This document shows, one piece after another, positions 17,299 to 25,964 of a stretch of 64,000 bases of DNA; position 1 is the first letter of the stretch; each line of letters begins with the position of its first letter. The notes under the pieces were generated by a model, which made no database searches, had not been told where the DNA came from, and saw only the letters and a list, made by a program, of their open reading frames with translations. The DNA comes from JACDAE01 sp963717195 (GTDB lineage Bacteria > Chloroflexota > Ktedonobacteria > Ktedonobacterales > Ktedonobacteraceae), in the NCBI GenBank assembly GCA_963717195.1, contig CAVQVR010000002.1, forward strand, positions 62,001 to 126,000, read 5' to 3'. The position numbers and the translations under genes were made by a program.

Positions 17299-17711
17299 CA
17301 ACTAGACCAGCATTATCCAGCATTATAATGATATGACCCGGTGAGAGGGCTTGTCTTTCCGGGCTATGGCCTGCTCTCCACGCCGAAACGACCGACCGCC
17401 ACTTCCGACGCTGCCTCTCCTCCTTCGATCTTTCGTTTCTCTGCTCCAATCCTGCCACATCCCTACAAGACCTTACGCGCTGCGGCGCTTCAGCGAGAAG
17501 CCCGCTCACCTACGATACAGCAAGGCGGCGTATTGCCTCACTCTCTCCCTCTCCATCCTCTGCCAGCCTGGACCCTACTGCTGCCCGGCCACCATGACGC
17601 CCGAACGTGTGACCATGCCCCAAGCGCCACACAGAGGCGGCCAGCTCGCCACCGTGACGGCCAAGTCAGAGTCACACCACGCAGCCGAGAGCAGCCGATC
17701 CTACGGGGACG

Positions 17712-17735
17712 TGTGACTGTGGATCCACAGTCACA
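17712..17735. repeat. 24-base perfect palindrome in a gene-free GC-rich stretch
   Basis: A perfect palindrome centred on GGATCC. The surrounding 17299-17846 region is GC-rich, and its open frames have no ribosome site, codon pattern or similarity I can support. It reads as remnant DNA next to the inserted IS. Confidence 0.6.
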
Positions 17736-17846
17736 GTGAGAGTCAGGCTTGCATGGTGTGAACACTGGAGCCGTCACAGGTGGGTAGGAGCGTGGAAAAG
17801 AATGACAAAAAATTCCTGCTGAATGAGCTCCCTAAATACCGATTTA

Positions 17847-18833
17847 ACGTGAGTTCTGGATAAGTAACCTCCCTCCAATGAGTTAAAATAGGAGTTAGAC
17901 AAACAGCTTCTATTCACCATCGGAGGGACCTCACCATGAGTTTACTCGAAGTGTTTTGTGCTGTCGATGATTTTTGGCTCGACTTTGAGCCGCAGTGGAA
18001 AGCCAGTTGCCTCGCAGCAGGCAAACAGCGAGAGCGTGCGGGCCAGTTGTGCCCGAGTGAGGTGATGACCATTTTGATCCATTTTCACCAATCGCACTAT
18101 CGAACCTTCAAAGCGTACTACACGCACCATGTCCAGGTGCATCTAAGCAAAGAATTTCCCGCACCTGGTGAGTTATCCACGCTTTGTAGCGCTCATACCG
18201 ACGATGATGCTTCCGCTGCTTGCCTATTTGCAGACCTGCTACGGGGCCTGCACAGGCATCAGCTTCATCGACTCAACGTCGTTGGAAGTCTGTGACCCCA
18301 AACGAATCAACCAGCATCGGGTCTTTGCGACGGATGCCAAGCGAGGCAAGAGCAGCATGGGCTGGTTCTTTGGTTTTAAACTGCACCTGGCGGTCAATGA
18401 TCGAGGCGAATTACTGGCCTGTTGTCTGACCCCAGGCAATGTCGATGATCGCAAGCCGGTTCCCTCGATGGTCAAAAAACTGCGTGGCAAGCTCTTTGGG
18501 GATCGCGGCTACATTTCCGCTCCTCTGACGCAACTGCTCTTTGAACAAGGACTTCATCTCATCACAAGGCTGCGTAAAAACATGAAAAATCGGCTCTTAC
18601 ATCTTTCCGACAAGCTCCTGTTGCGCAAACGAGCGATTATCGAGTCCATTATCGATCAGCTCAAGAATATTTCGCAAATCGAGCATTCGCGTCATCGTAG
18701 CCCCACGAATTTTGTGGTGCATTTGATTGCTGGGCTTCTTGCCTACAGCCATCAAGGCAAAAAACCGGGCTTGCATCTTGATGAGCGTCCTCTCCTGGCG
18801 GCTTGATCCGCTTGCTTTATCCAGAACTCACGT
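17847..18833 (+). mobile_element. IS982-type insertion sequence (987 bp)
   Basis: Exact 17-base terminal inverted repeats lie at 17847-17863 (ACGTGAGTTCTGGATAA) and 18817-18833. They are flanked by the direct repeat GATTTA at 17841-17846 and 18834-18839, read as the target duplication. The single transposase frame inside is broken by one extra base. The right end lies inside a fragment of another transposase encoded on the minus strand. Confidence 0.85.
17936..18806 (+). pseudogene. IS982-family transposase, frameshifted
   Basis: The first part (MSLLEVFCAVDDFW to VQVHLSKEFP) and the second part (VSYPRFVALIPTMM to the end) are in different frames. Removing one G near 18161 joins them as EFPHLVSYPRF, the expected junction. 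The DDE features of the family are present in the second part: FIDSTSLEVC, FGFKLHLAVN, GDRGYIS and the C-terminal E in RAIIESIIDQLK. It is probably inactive unless frameshifting restores it. Confidence 0.82.
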
Positions 18834-19059
18834 GATTTAGTTTCACTCCAAGCTTGTTGGCAGTACTTACGAGCGTCTGATTGATCTTTGGCTTGCCCTG
18901 TTCACCCGTGAGTCGATTGTTCTCGTCACGCAGACGTTGGATTTCCTCGGCTTGCTCAGTCACTTTGGCCGACAGGCTTTCCACCAGGTTCATCAGCGCG
19001 ATGAACACTTGGCGCAGACTTTCATCTTCAATGGTCGTGGGATCAAAATCTTCTATCAT
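18834..19059 (-). pseudogene. N-terminal fragment of a transposase (IS66-like coiled coil)
   Basis: The minus-strand frame from 19059 begins MIEDFDPTTIEDESLRQ and continues with a leucine-rich coil (SLSAKVTEQAEEIQRLRDE) then NRLTGEQGKPKI. This is typical of the N-terminus of IS66-type transposases. It runs into the IS982 end at 18833 and stops there. No convincing continuation is seen on the other side of the insertion, so the gene was already decayed or the rest was lost. The family assignment is tentative. Confidence 0.42.
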
Positions 19060-19278
19060 ACCTCTAGTATACATACGCCATCAATTGTGTCCCACGCTAG
19101 AGGCTACCCCGAATTATTGAGATGATACGTGAGGTGCGCTGATAAACCTGGTCACAGATACAGGCCAGGAAAAGATGAATGAAGGCCTCTTATTGCTCTG
19201 CTCAGAGAAACAACAAAGTTTTATCTCTCTAGTGCTCTGTTGAAAAAATGAGCTTATTTCTTCAACATCCTCCCCGTG

Positions 19279-19409
19279 AACACCTGCCTCCCTTGTATTT
19301 TACGAAGAGATGTTCTATAGTTGCTTGGTAAGCAGTTTCAGGTGCTAACAACCTGCCTATGTGAGGACGCGAACACTTTTGTCAGAAAGTGAAAAGCGAG
19401 GCAGGTGTT
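19279..19409. repeat. Separated inverted repeat with repeated GGCAGGTGT units
   Basis: AACACCTGCCTC at 19279-19290 is exactly inverted at 19398-19409, and a further direct copy of GGCAGGTGT occurs at 19424-19432. This may be the ends of a tiny deleted element. Otherwise 19075-19544 holds no gene I can support. Confidence 0.4.
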
Positions 19410-19544
19410 TCCCAGAAAACGAAGGCAGGTGTCCGTTGAACGCCTTTTGGCACAAAACAAAACCGCCGTCTCGAAATGCTTTCGCAGGTTGCTTGCTCTA
19501 CACGAGCCTGTGAAGCGGGTTGAGAACGACGGATGAGAAGGAAA

Positions 19545-19616
19545 AGCGGGAGACCGGGCTCGAACCGGCGACAGCCTGCTTGGAAGGCAGGAACTCTACC
19601 ACTGAGTTACTCCCGC
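19545..19616 (-). tRNA. tRNA-Gly (anticodon UCC)
   Basis: The minus strand folds into a full cloverleaf: acceptor GCGGGAG/CTCCCGC, D-arm CTCAGTGGTAGAG, anticodon stem CCTGC/GCAGG with loop CTTCCAA, and T-arm GCCGG-TTCGAGC-CCGGT. The loop gives anticodon TCC, reading GGA. CCA is not encoded. Confidence 0.95.
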
Positions 19617-19620
19617 TGAG

Positions 19621-19693
19621 TCGGGGTGCGCGGACTCGAACCGCGGACCTCCTGGTCCCAAACCAGGCACGCTACCAACTGCGCCACACCCCG
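19621..19693 (-). tRNA. tRNA-Pro (anticodon UGG)
   Basis: Cloverleaf on the minus strand: acceptor CGGGGTG/CACCCCG, D-arm GCGCAGTTGGTAGCG, anticodon stem CCTGG/CCAGG with loop TTTGGGA, and T-arm CGCGG-TTCGAGT-CCGCG. The anticodon TGG reads CCA. It lies four bases upstream of tRNA-Gly on the same strand, so both are probably cut from one transcript. CCA is not encoded. Confidence 0.95.
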
Positions 19694-19944
19694 TCGACGT
19701 TTTGAACTATAACATGCTTCTGGTGTCCTGTCAAGTACTTTCCTCTAGGGGGTGTATGAAAAAATTGTAGGCAAGCAATCAAAAAAGGAGTATCCTTATC
19801 TGGAATAAAAAGCAAACAGAAAGAGGATCCCCTAAGAATGAAAACGAACGAAGAACTGAAAAAGGTGTTAGCCGAACAAATCACTCAAGAGCTAGAGGAG
19901 CTTTTCGAGCATCTTGAGCCAGTAGAAGAAGGGGCATTTCAACA

Positions 19945-21506
19945 GACACCATCCCGATAGTTGTGTAGCCGTGAATGGCAAATAAGGAAGCAGAGAGAAG
20001 AACTGGACCAACCTGTAAATAGAAGCATATAGTCTGTCCATCTGAAGCATATCCTGCCAAAAGCACCGACGAGAAAAGATGATGCAGGTTCGAAAAAGCG
20101 AACGTAGTGGATCTATTGTTACATAAGGAAATAAGCAAACTCCATCTCCCCCTGAACCACCCATTTCGGCTGGTTGCTTGTGTGCCAATAGCAATCAGCG
20201 TTCCGTTTTTACGAGACCGGAATCTTCGGCAAGCGGATATCCTGCATCACAGCCCAGACAATGGTCAAACAACTGGTTTCCGTTGTGAAGGCGTCGATTT
20301 GGTCGGTGCGTTGCCGGACATTGCTAAAGAAACTCTCAATCGCATTGGTACTGCGAATGTAGCGATGCATGACCTGTGGAAAGGCATAAAAGGTGAAGAG
20401 ATGCTCTTCATCTTCACACAGGCTCCGGATCGCTTCTGGATAGCGCAGGTGGTATTTCCCCTTAAAGGCTGTTACTTGAGTGAGTGCCTCCTCTTTGGAA
20501 GCCGATTTCCAGATCCCTGTCAACTCTGCCGCGACCTCTTTTTGGGCGCGTCTAGCAATCGCATTCATCACATTGCGTTGTTTATGGACCAAACAGCGCT
20601 GGCGCAGGGTCGCGGTAAAGAGGGCAGAGACAGCAGAAAGTAATCCATCATGTCCATCGGTCACAATCAGATCCACCTGTGTTGCCCCACGATGGCGGAG
20701 ATCTTGTAAGAGGCAACTCCATCCGTCTTTGTCTTCTTCTGCACAGGCTCGTAATGCTAGCACCTCTTTGTTCCCCTCCCGCGTCCACGCCAAGCGCAGT
20801 TAAAATGATGGTGGAGTCAGTTTTTTCCCCATGTCGAACCGTAAAATGAATGCCATCTAAGTACAAGATGCGGTAATGCTCCAGAAGCCGACGTTCTCGC
20901 CACGTTTCAAACTGTTCGATCAAGGTTTGGTTAAGTCGGCTCACGGCACTGGAGCTGGGGGCAACTCCCATGAGCGTTTGGGCCACTTCTCCCACTTTTT
21001 GAGTGCTCACCCCAGCAACAAACATCTCCGTTAATCCTTCCGCTAGCTGGGGTTCGTAGCGGCTGTAACGATCAAAAACCTGGGTATGGAAGTTCCCTTC
21101 TCGATCTCTGGGGACTTCGAGATCTTTGATCGGACCCGACGACGTCGCCAAGTCACGCGTGTAGGTCCCATTACGGTATCCCTTGCGCTGCGGAGTGCAC
21201 TCACCCCACGCGGCACCCAGACACTGCTCAAGCTCCTCGCGCATCACTTCTTCAATCACGACTCGCATCGCACTCACTGCCAGGTTTCGCATACGCTGAC
21301 GAAATTCCTGCTCATCTGGCATCTGGCGGTCCGATGACTCCATTTTTGTCGCTTCAGAGGTCAATGTGGTACGCTTCTTGGGTACAGGCATAGTTTTCTC
21401 CTTGTTTTGATAGAAGAATGTAACCGATACATTCTATGCCTGTAGTATCTTCTAAAATCTCCTTCTTGAGAAGGCTCTACCGCTACACAATTATCGGGAT
21501 GGTGTC
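19945..21506 (-). mobile_element. IS256-type insertion sequence nested in the ISKra4 element (1,562 bp)
   Basis: The 28-base terminal inverted repeats starting GACACCATCCCGATA differ at only two positions. They are bounded by a perfect 8-base target duplication TTTCAACA (19937-19944 and 21507-21514). The insertion falls between codons of the host transposase. It contains one frameshifted transposase on the minus strand, plus about 260 bases of non-coding tail at 19945-20208. Confidence 0.9.
20209..21391 (-). pseudogene. IS256-family (mutator-type) transposase, single-base frameshift
   Basis: The first part (MPVPKKRTTLTSEATKMES to ILTALGVDA) contains the first catalytic Asp in LYLDGIHF. The second, in another frame, continues EGNKEVLALRACAEEDKDGW with the second Asp in VTDGHDGL and the Glu in STNAIESFFSNVRQRT. 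Removing one G from the GGG complementary to 20778-20780 restores GVDAEGNKEV, the expected sequence. With near-identical ends and a clean target duplication this looks like a recent insertion, so the frameshift is either fresh or a homopolymer read error. Confidence 0.85.
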
Positions 21507-22887
21507 TTTCAACAGGTGGAAGCCCTTATTCTCCAATCGGTCGTGTCAATAGGGCGAAGATGGTTAGAAAAGATACTGAATATATCAGGAGAAGCAACCC
21601 AAGCTCATGCGAGACGAGAAGGAATTTGCGGGCATCGACAACGATTAGTAGGGATACGAGAAAAAACGGTGTTGACGGTAATGGGAAAAGTTACCGTTCG
21701 TCGCCCGTATTATCAGTGTATACAACGGGAAAAAGAGGAAAAAGAGCAGGAGACTTCAGCAGATCATCATGGAAACGCTCCCTTTGATACGATTTGGGGA
21801 ATAGAACGAGGAAGAACGAGTCCAGGAGTGCAAAAAATCGTGAGTTATTTTGGAGCATCACAGACGCTTTCAGAAATTGCAGAGGCGCTAGAAATGGTTG
21901 TGCCTTTTTTCCTCTCAGCACGTCAAATTCTTCATTTGATTCAGCCAGTAGGAGAAGCCTTGAGGAGAGAAGAAGAGACAGTAGAAAGAATGAACGAGAA
22001 GCGGTGCAAAAGCAGAGCCAAACGCCATCAGGGGCAAAGCATCAAGAGAAGAAACCGAGACGATGGTACATGGAACTTGATGGGGTCATGGCACGCATTC
22101 GCCGTGAAGGTTGTGAAATAGCAAAAGAAGAGAAAGAACGAAATGGAGATGTGTATCGAGAAATAAAAGTTGGGGCAATTTTTGAAGGAAAACCAGGAAG
22201 AAACCGTTCTGAGTTAGTTCCTGGCGTCTTTGTGGATGAAGCAGTACCAATTACTTATGTGGCAAGACAAATAACGGCTGAAGCATTTGGATATCTTTTT
22301 TATCAGCTTGCATTTTCTTGTGGAATAGAAGAAAGTGATGAAATGGTGGTTCTAGGAGATGGGGCTGTTTGGATCTGGAAAATTGCGCAAGAACATTTTC
22401 CTCATGCCGTGCATATTGTGGATATTTGGCATGCACGCGAACATGTTTGGAATGTGGCAAATGAGGTCTACGGTTTCGGTAAAGCAGAAACCGCTTTTTG
22501 GGCAAAACAGGCGCGTGAATGGCTCAATGAAGGGGCAATTGAACGGTTGCTTCAGGAAATTGAAGCCTTACCCTCTGTTGCACCAGCAGCAGGAGCATCG
22601 CGCAGTGTTCCAGAGATCGAAGCCGATTATTTCCGTACCAATGCAAAACGTATGCAGTATCCCATCTTTCGCGCAAAAGGAATGCATCTGGAAGCGGAAT
22701 TGCTGAAGCCGCTTGTAAAACCGTTGTTTCTACACGTGCAAAACGATCAGGAATGCGTTGGACCCCACAAGGTCTTGATGCAATCCTTGCTCTGCGTACT
22801 ACCGTGCTCAACAAAACCTACAAGACCTTCTGGCAACCACGTCATCACCTTATTGCTTGATTGCCTACAGATTTTTCATACACCCCC

Positions 22888-23158
22888 CTCTAGGGTGCGC
22901 GTCACTTTTTCGCGAGGAGTGTCGCCGCCAAGGATGAGTAACGGAGGGACGTGAAGTGCCAGATGGTTTGGGAGTGACAGGCACAGGGGATGGAGAAGAA
23001 GGCACACGTCTGGGCAGACGACTTCTCCAGAACAGAAGACCACGCTGCAGAAGACGTAACTGGAATCGTAGCACTGAGATTGACAGGGCATGAGTATACT
23101 CTAATTAATTTGACCCGTTCTGGAATGGCCTCATATGGCAGATCGCCAAAGACTCTGC
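22888..23158. other. Gene-free spacer right of the IS island
   Basis: It contains the right target duplication of the ISKra4-type element and a GC-rich segment with overlapping short frames on both strands, none with a ribosome site or recognised motif. Confidence 0.4.
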
Positions 23159-24622
23159 TTACCTCCACTGCAACCAGATCAATCCATGATACAACTGAGC
23201 TTCCCAGACACTCCAGGTATGATATCCATTCTCCTGATCAAAGGTGTAGTCCAGGTGAAGTGCCTTAAGTTCCAAGATAAATTGTTGGGTATCGGCATAG
23301 TAAGGCTTATCTTTTGTTGCCGCTCCTAGAAAGATTTGCAACTTCCAGGCTTGTGGATTGGCCAGCAAGACCAGAGCAGGACTATTGGCTTGCATATAGG
23401 CTGTATTTTGTCCCCAGATGCTCCCCTCGGCTGTGTAGTATCCTGCCAGTGAGATGACTGAGCCAAAGATATCGGGATGATGAACCGCAATATTCATCGC
23501 ACCGAACCCTCCCATGGAGAAGCCGCCAATCGCTCGGTAGCCGGGTGTGGGAATCGTGCGATACTTCTGATCGATAAAGCGCACCAGGTCCAAAGCTACG
23601 AAGTTTTCCATAAGTTGCTTCTGATCAAAGCTGTTCCCCCACTCGCTGGTTTCCCCACTTCGTCCATTCCCATCAGGAAAAATCATGATCAATTCAGGTA
23701 TCTCTCCATGCCCGATGAGAGTATTAGCGGATTGTACCGCTTTGCCACCCCTGATCCAGTCGTACTCGCTACCTGGAGAACCATGAAGCAGGTAGAGGGT
23801 GGGATACCGTCGCTCCAGCGTTGCCGTATCCCAATAGGATGGGGGGAGATAAACCAGGAACGAACGGCGTTGTCCGTGTAACGCCGGGCTGACCATGCTA
23901 TCAGCGATCAATGTGCCACGTGTGGCAACTGCTGGGGGATTGTATAACCCAACATCGGGTGCAAAAAACAACAGATCGCCAATGCCACTGCTCAATAGAA
24001 TGAGTCCCAGCAGCGTGAAAAGACCGACCCAGGCGACGAAAAGGCTCCAGGCGTTGCGTTGTCGCGCCTTTTCTGTGGATGATGGCTGTTTCTTTGTCCG
24101 GTTAGAACTGAAACGTGTGAGCCAAATCAGTTGCGCCAGTTGCCAGATGGGATCAAGCAACACTTCACCCAGGACACTCCCCAAGATTGCGCCAAGATAG
24201 GCACAGAGCAGGCCACTGGCAAGAAGAACAGAAATCGTATGTGCCAACACGCTCGTATTGAGTGTCTCAAGGTGCCCGCCAGGGTCGTAGTGTGGCAATA
24301 GTTCCTGGTGAATGAATGGCAGAACGTAGCTAAGGCTATACGTGATTCCTGCTCCGATCGCAACTCCCAGGCGTTGTCGGCTCACCATCGTGCTGGCGAT
24401 GGCGGCACTGGTTATCAAAAATAGGGCAGAGATTAACCTGGTGGTTAAAGGATCGAGACCCACAGCGGCTATGGGTGCAGTGAGGGCTGTCATGACAAAT
24501 GGAGAAAAAAAGAACAAGGCTGTGAGCAGTGCGATGCTCAACCCGATCAAACTACGCCAGAGTGGGGTATAGCGCTGGAAGCACGATGGCCGTTTCGACT
24601 GGTGTGCACTTTGTGTATTCAT
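23159..24622 (-). CDS. Membrane-anchored esterase D-type alpha/beta hydrolase
   Basis: The 487-residue protein has about five membrane helices in the first 230 residues, then an extracytoplasmic esterase D / trehalose mycolyltransferase-like domain. The domain shows YLPPSYWDTATLERRYPTL, the oxyanion region LLHGSPGSEYDW, the nucleophile elbow GFSMGGFGAM (Ser near residue 366), and a terminal GYHTWSVW supplying the catalytic His. The family hydrolyses acyl or feruloyl esters, or transfers acyl groups to cell-envelope sugars. The fusion to a multi-helix membrane domain suggests action at the outer face of the membrane. It stands alone next to the IS island. Confidence 0.78.
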   Translation of the reverse strand: MNTQSAHQSKRPSCFQRYTPLWRSLIGLSIALLTALFFFSPFVMTALTAPIAAVGLDPLTTRLISALFLITSAAIASTMVSRQRLGVAIGAGITYSLSYVLPFIHQELLPHYDPGGHLETLNTSVLAHTISVLLASGLLCAYLGAILGSVLGEVLLDPIWQLAQLIWLTRFSSNRTKKQPSSTEKARQRNAWSLFVAWVGLFTLLGLILLSSGIGDLLFFAPDVGLYNPPAVATRGTLIADSMVSPALHGQRRSFLVYLPPSYWDTATLERRYPTLYLLHGSPGSEYDWIRGGKAVQSANTLIGHGEIPELIMIFPDGNGRSGETSEWGNSFDQKQLMENFVALDLVRFIDQKYRTIPTPGYRAIGGFSMGGFGAMNIAVHHPDIFGSVISLAGYYTAEGSIWGQNTAYMQANSPALVLLANPQAWKLQIFLGAATKDKPYYADTQQFILELKALHLDYTFDQENGYHTWSVWEAQLYHGLIWLQWR

Positions 24623-24854
24623 AGAAAGTGTTTCCCTTTCTGTTTTCAGTACCAGTCAGACCTGATAAAAGCTGATACCAGACAGTCCGTCTCTGGGAGA
24701 GTTGTGCACCGTTGGTGACCATAGAGGCCCATCAGAGGAAGAGACAACGCTAAACGCTCAACTGGCGAGAAGGCGCTTGAGAGCGTCGCTTTCCAGTCAA
24801 TTTGTACCAGGTCATTCAGGCTCTGGAGGTCAGCCCGGCAACTTGAATTTCAGG

Positions 24855-24898
24855 AAAAAGCGGGGTCGCCAGGACCGACTCTCGCGACCTCGCTTTTT
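24855..24898. terminator. Hairpin terminator downstream of the secreted protein gene
   Basis: AAAAAGCGGGGTCGC pairs with GCGACCTCGCTTTTT with one G-T wobble. It ends in T on one strand and starts in A on the other, so it can work in both directions. It lies 48 bases past the minus-strand stop at 24946. The rest of 24623-24945 shows nothing else. Confidence 0.8.
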
Positions 24899-24945
24899 CA
24901 AACAGGAGTTCCCTTTCTTTCTCGACCCGCCTGAGGGTACTGAAC

Positions 24946-25389
24946 CTAGGACACGAAGTGACACTGCCTCGCCACCAGAATCCGCCAGTCATGTTCCCAC
25001 AGCTCGGCGCAGGCGGAACCGCGCGGCATATTCCGGTTCAGTGTGTACTTCCACTGCCCGACGTGACTGCAGCCCCAGTGAACGCTCCCGTTCAGGCGGC
25101 TCGCGCCGTACCCATACGTGAAGCGCATCGACGGGTCACCGAGGCACCCGGCAGACACGAAGTTCGCACCATCCCAGCTGACGTAGAGTCCATTACCGCT
25201 AATCCAATGCGCGAGTTGGCCCGACGGAACACCCACCGCCTGGCCACCAATGTTTACAGTGAACGCCCCCCAGTACTGGATGCCATATGCGCTCGCATAG
25301 CTCGTCGCTGGCAACGCCGTCAGGGCAGCGATCACTAGCGCCGCCACCACCAGCATCTTCGCAAGGAATCTCTTCATCTCTTCTTTCAT
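24946..25389 (-). CDS. Small secreted cysteine-containing protein
   Basis: The ATG at 25389 is chosen because AAAGGAGTAAAGAGA precedes it; the frame is open to 25440. The 147-residue product has a signal peptide (MKEEMKRFLAKMLVVAALV, cleavage probably after SYA). A compact mature domain follows, containing AYGIQYWGAF, IPSGQLAHW-like VPSGQLAHW, RFTYGYG, WGCSHVGQWKYTLN and a terminal CAELWEHDW and RQCHFV. Four cysteines suggest two disulfides. Similar small secreted proteins occur in actinomycete-like soil bacteria, but I know no function. Confidence 0.65.
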   Translation of the reverse strand: MKEEMKRFLAKMLVVAALVIAALTALPATSYASAYGIQYWGAFTVNIGGQAVGVPSGQLAHWISGNGLYVSWDGANFVSAGCLGDPSMRFTYGYGASRLNGSVHWGCSHVGQWKYTLNRNMPRGSACAELWEHDWRILVARQCHFVS

Positions 25390-25677
25390 TCTCTTTACTC
25401 CTTTACATAAACAAAAAGTTGTGTCGGTAGAAAGTACCAAATGAGCGGCTGACAGGATTGCCGTCTTGTCCTCGTTTGCAAGGACATTAATCCGATCAAG
25501 TTATCTCCGTAAGAGTCCTAAGACAAGCCCCTCGACGACAGGGCCGGGACAAGAGTACACTTGTTCTTAGAGAACCGTTGAACGAAGAAATCTCGCAACT
25601 ATTTTTGCACAGGCCAGAGTCTCCTGATCGGATTTGCCTCTCGCTTGAAGAATACCGGAGAGAGGTCATTTCGCGAA

Positions 25678-25717
25678 CGTCTTTTAGTCGTCTTTTAGTC
25701 GTCTTTTAGTCGTCTTT
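25678..25717. repeat. 11-base tandem repeat upstream of the XRE-NACHT gene
   Basis: CGTCTTTTAGT occurs three times head to tail, followed by a partial fourth copy (CGTCTTTGAGC). Units of one helical turn are typical of binding sites for SARP/OmpR-type activators. No other feature is seen in 25390-25964 apart from the ribosome site of the next gene. Confidence 0.6.
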
Positions 25718-25964
25718 GAGCATGTTTTGTACTTGAGGTAGGGCCAGGAGCCTTGTAAAAGAACAAATATCCATGCATCTACACTTATTACTACTATTGG
25801 CTAATAGGTCAGTTTAGATACTTGTTTTACCGCCTTCCCCTAAACCACTTTTCTATTCCATTGCGCTATAGGCCCCAAATATGTTATAGTAAAGGTGAGT
25901 TTGCTTCTGTTCTGTGAGGTCGAGAAATGGGCAACGGAGACATCTGCGATGGAGGAACCAGGCT

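Larger units (their letters stand above)
19838..22860 (+). pseudogene. ISKra4-family transposase, disrupted by IS256 and frameshifts
   Basis: The N-terminus (MKTNEELKKVLAEQITQEL to EEGAFQQ) lies left of the nested IS and resumes in the same frame at 21516 with VEALILQSVVSIGRRW. A frameshift near 22000 moves the reading to the frame containing KKPRRWYMELDGVMARIRR, LGDGAVWIWKIAQEHF and VDIWHAREHVW. A second frameshift near 22690 moves it again to GSGIAEAACKTVV, RSGMRWTPQGLDAILALR and the terminal QPRHHLIA before TGA at 22860. The full family sequence can be reassembled by eye, so this is a once-complete transposase that is now dead. Confidence 0.85.
19748..22887 (+). mobile_element. ISKra4-type insertion sequence carrying a nested IS256-type element
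   Basis: The ends GGGGGTGTATGAAAAA (left, 19748) and their inverted copy (right, ending 22887) extend with minor mismatches through GTAGGCAA. The direct repeat CTCTA at 19743-19747 and 22888-22892 is the likely target duplication. Without the nested 1,562-base element and one target copy, the original element is about 1.57 kb. It lies about 55 bases upstream of the tRNA-Pro 5' end, so it does not interrupt the tRNA. Confidence 0.8.

Noticed and set aside
17341..17777. Several overlapping GC-rich frames on both strands
   Set aside because: They have Pro/Arg/Ser-biased composition typical of chance frames, lack ribosome sites and lie beside an IS insertion.
25678..25717. CRISPR array
   Set aside because: The units are contiguous 11-mers without spacers; no cas genes or longer repeats with unique spacers occur in the window.
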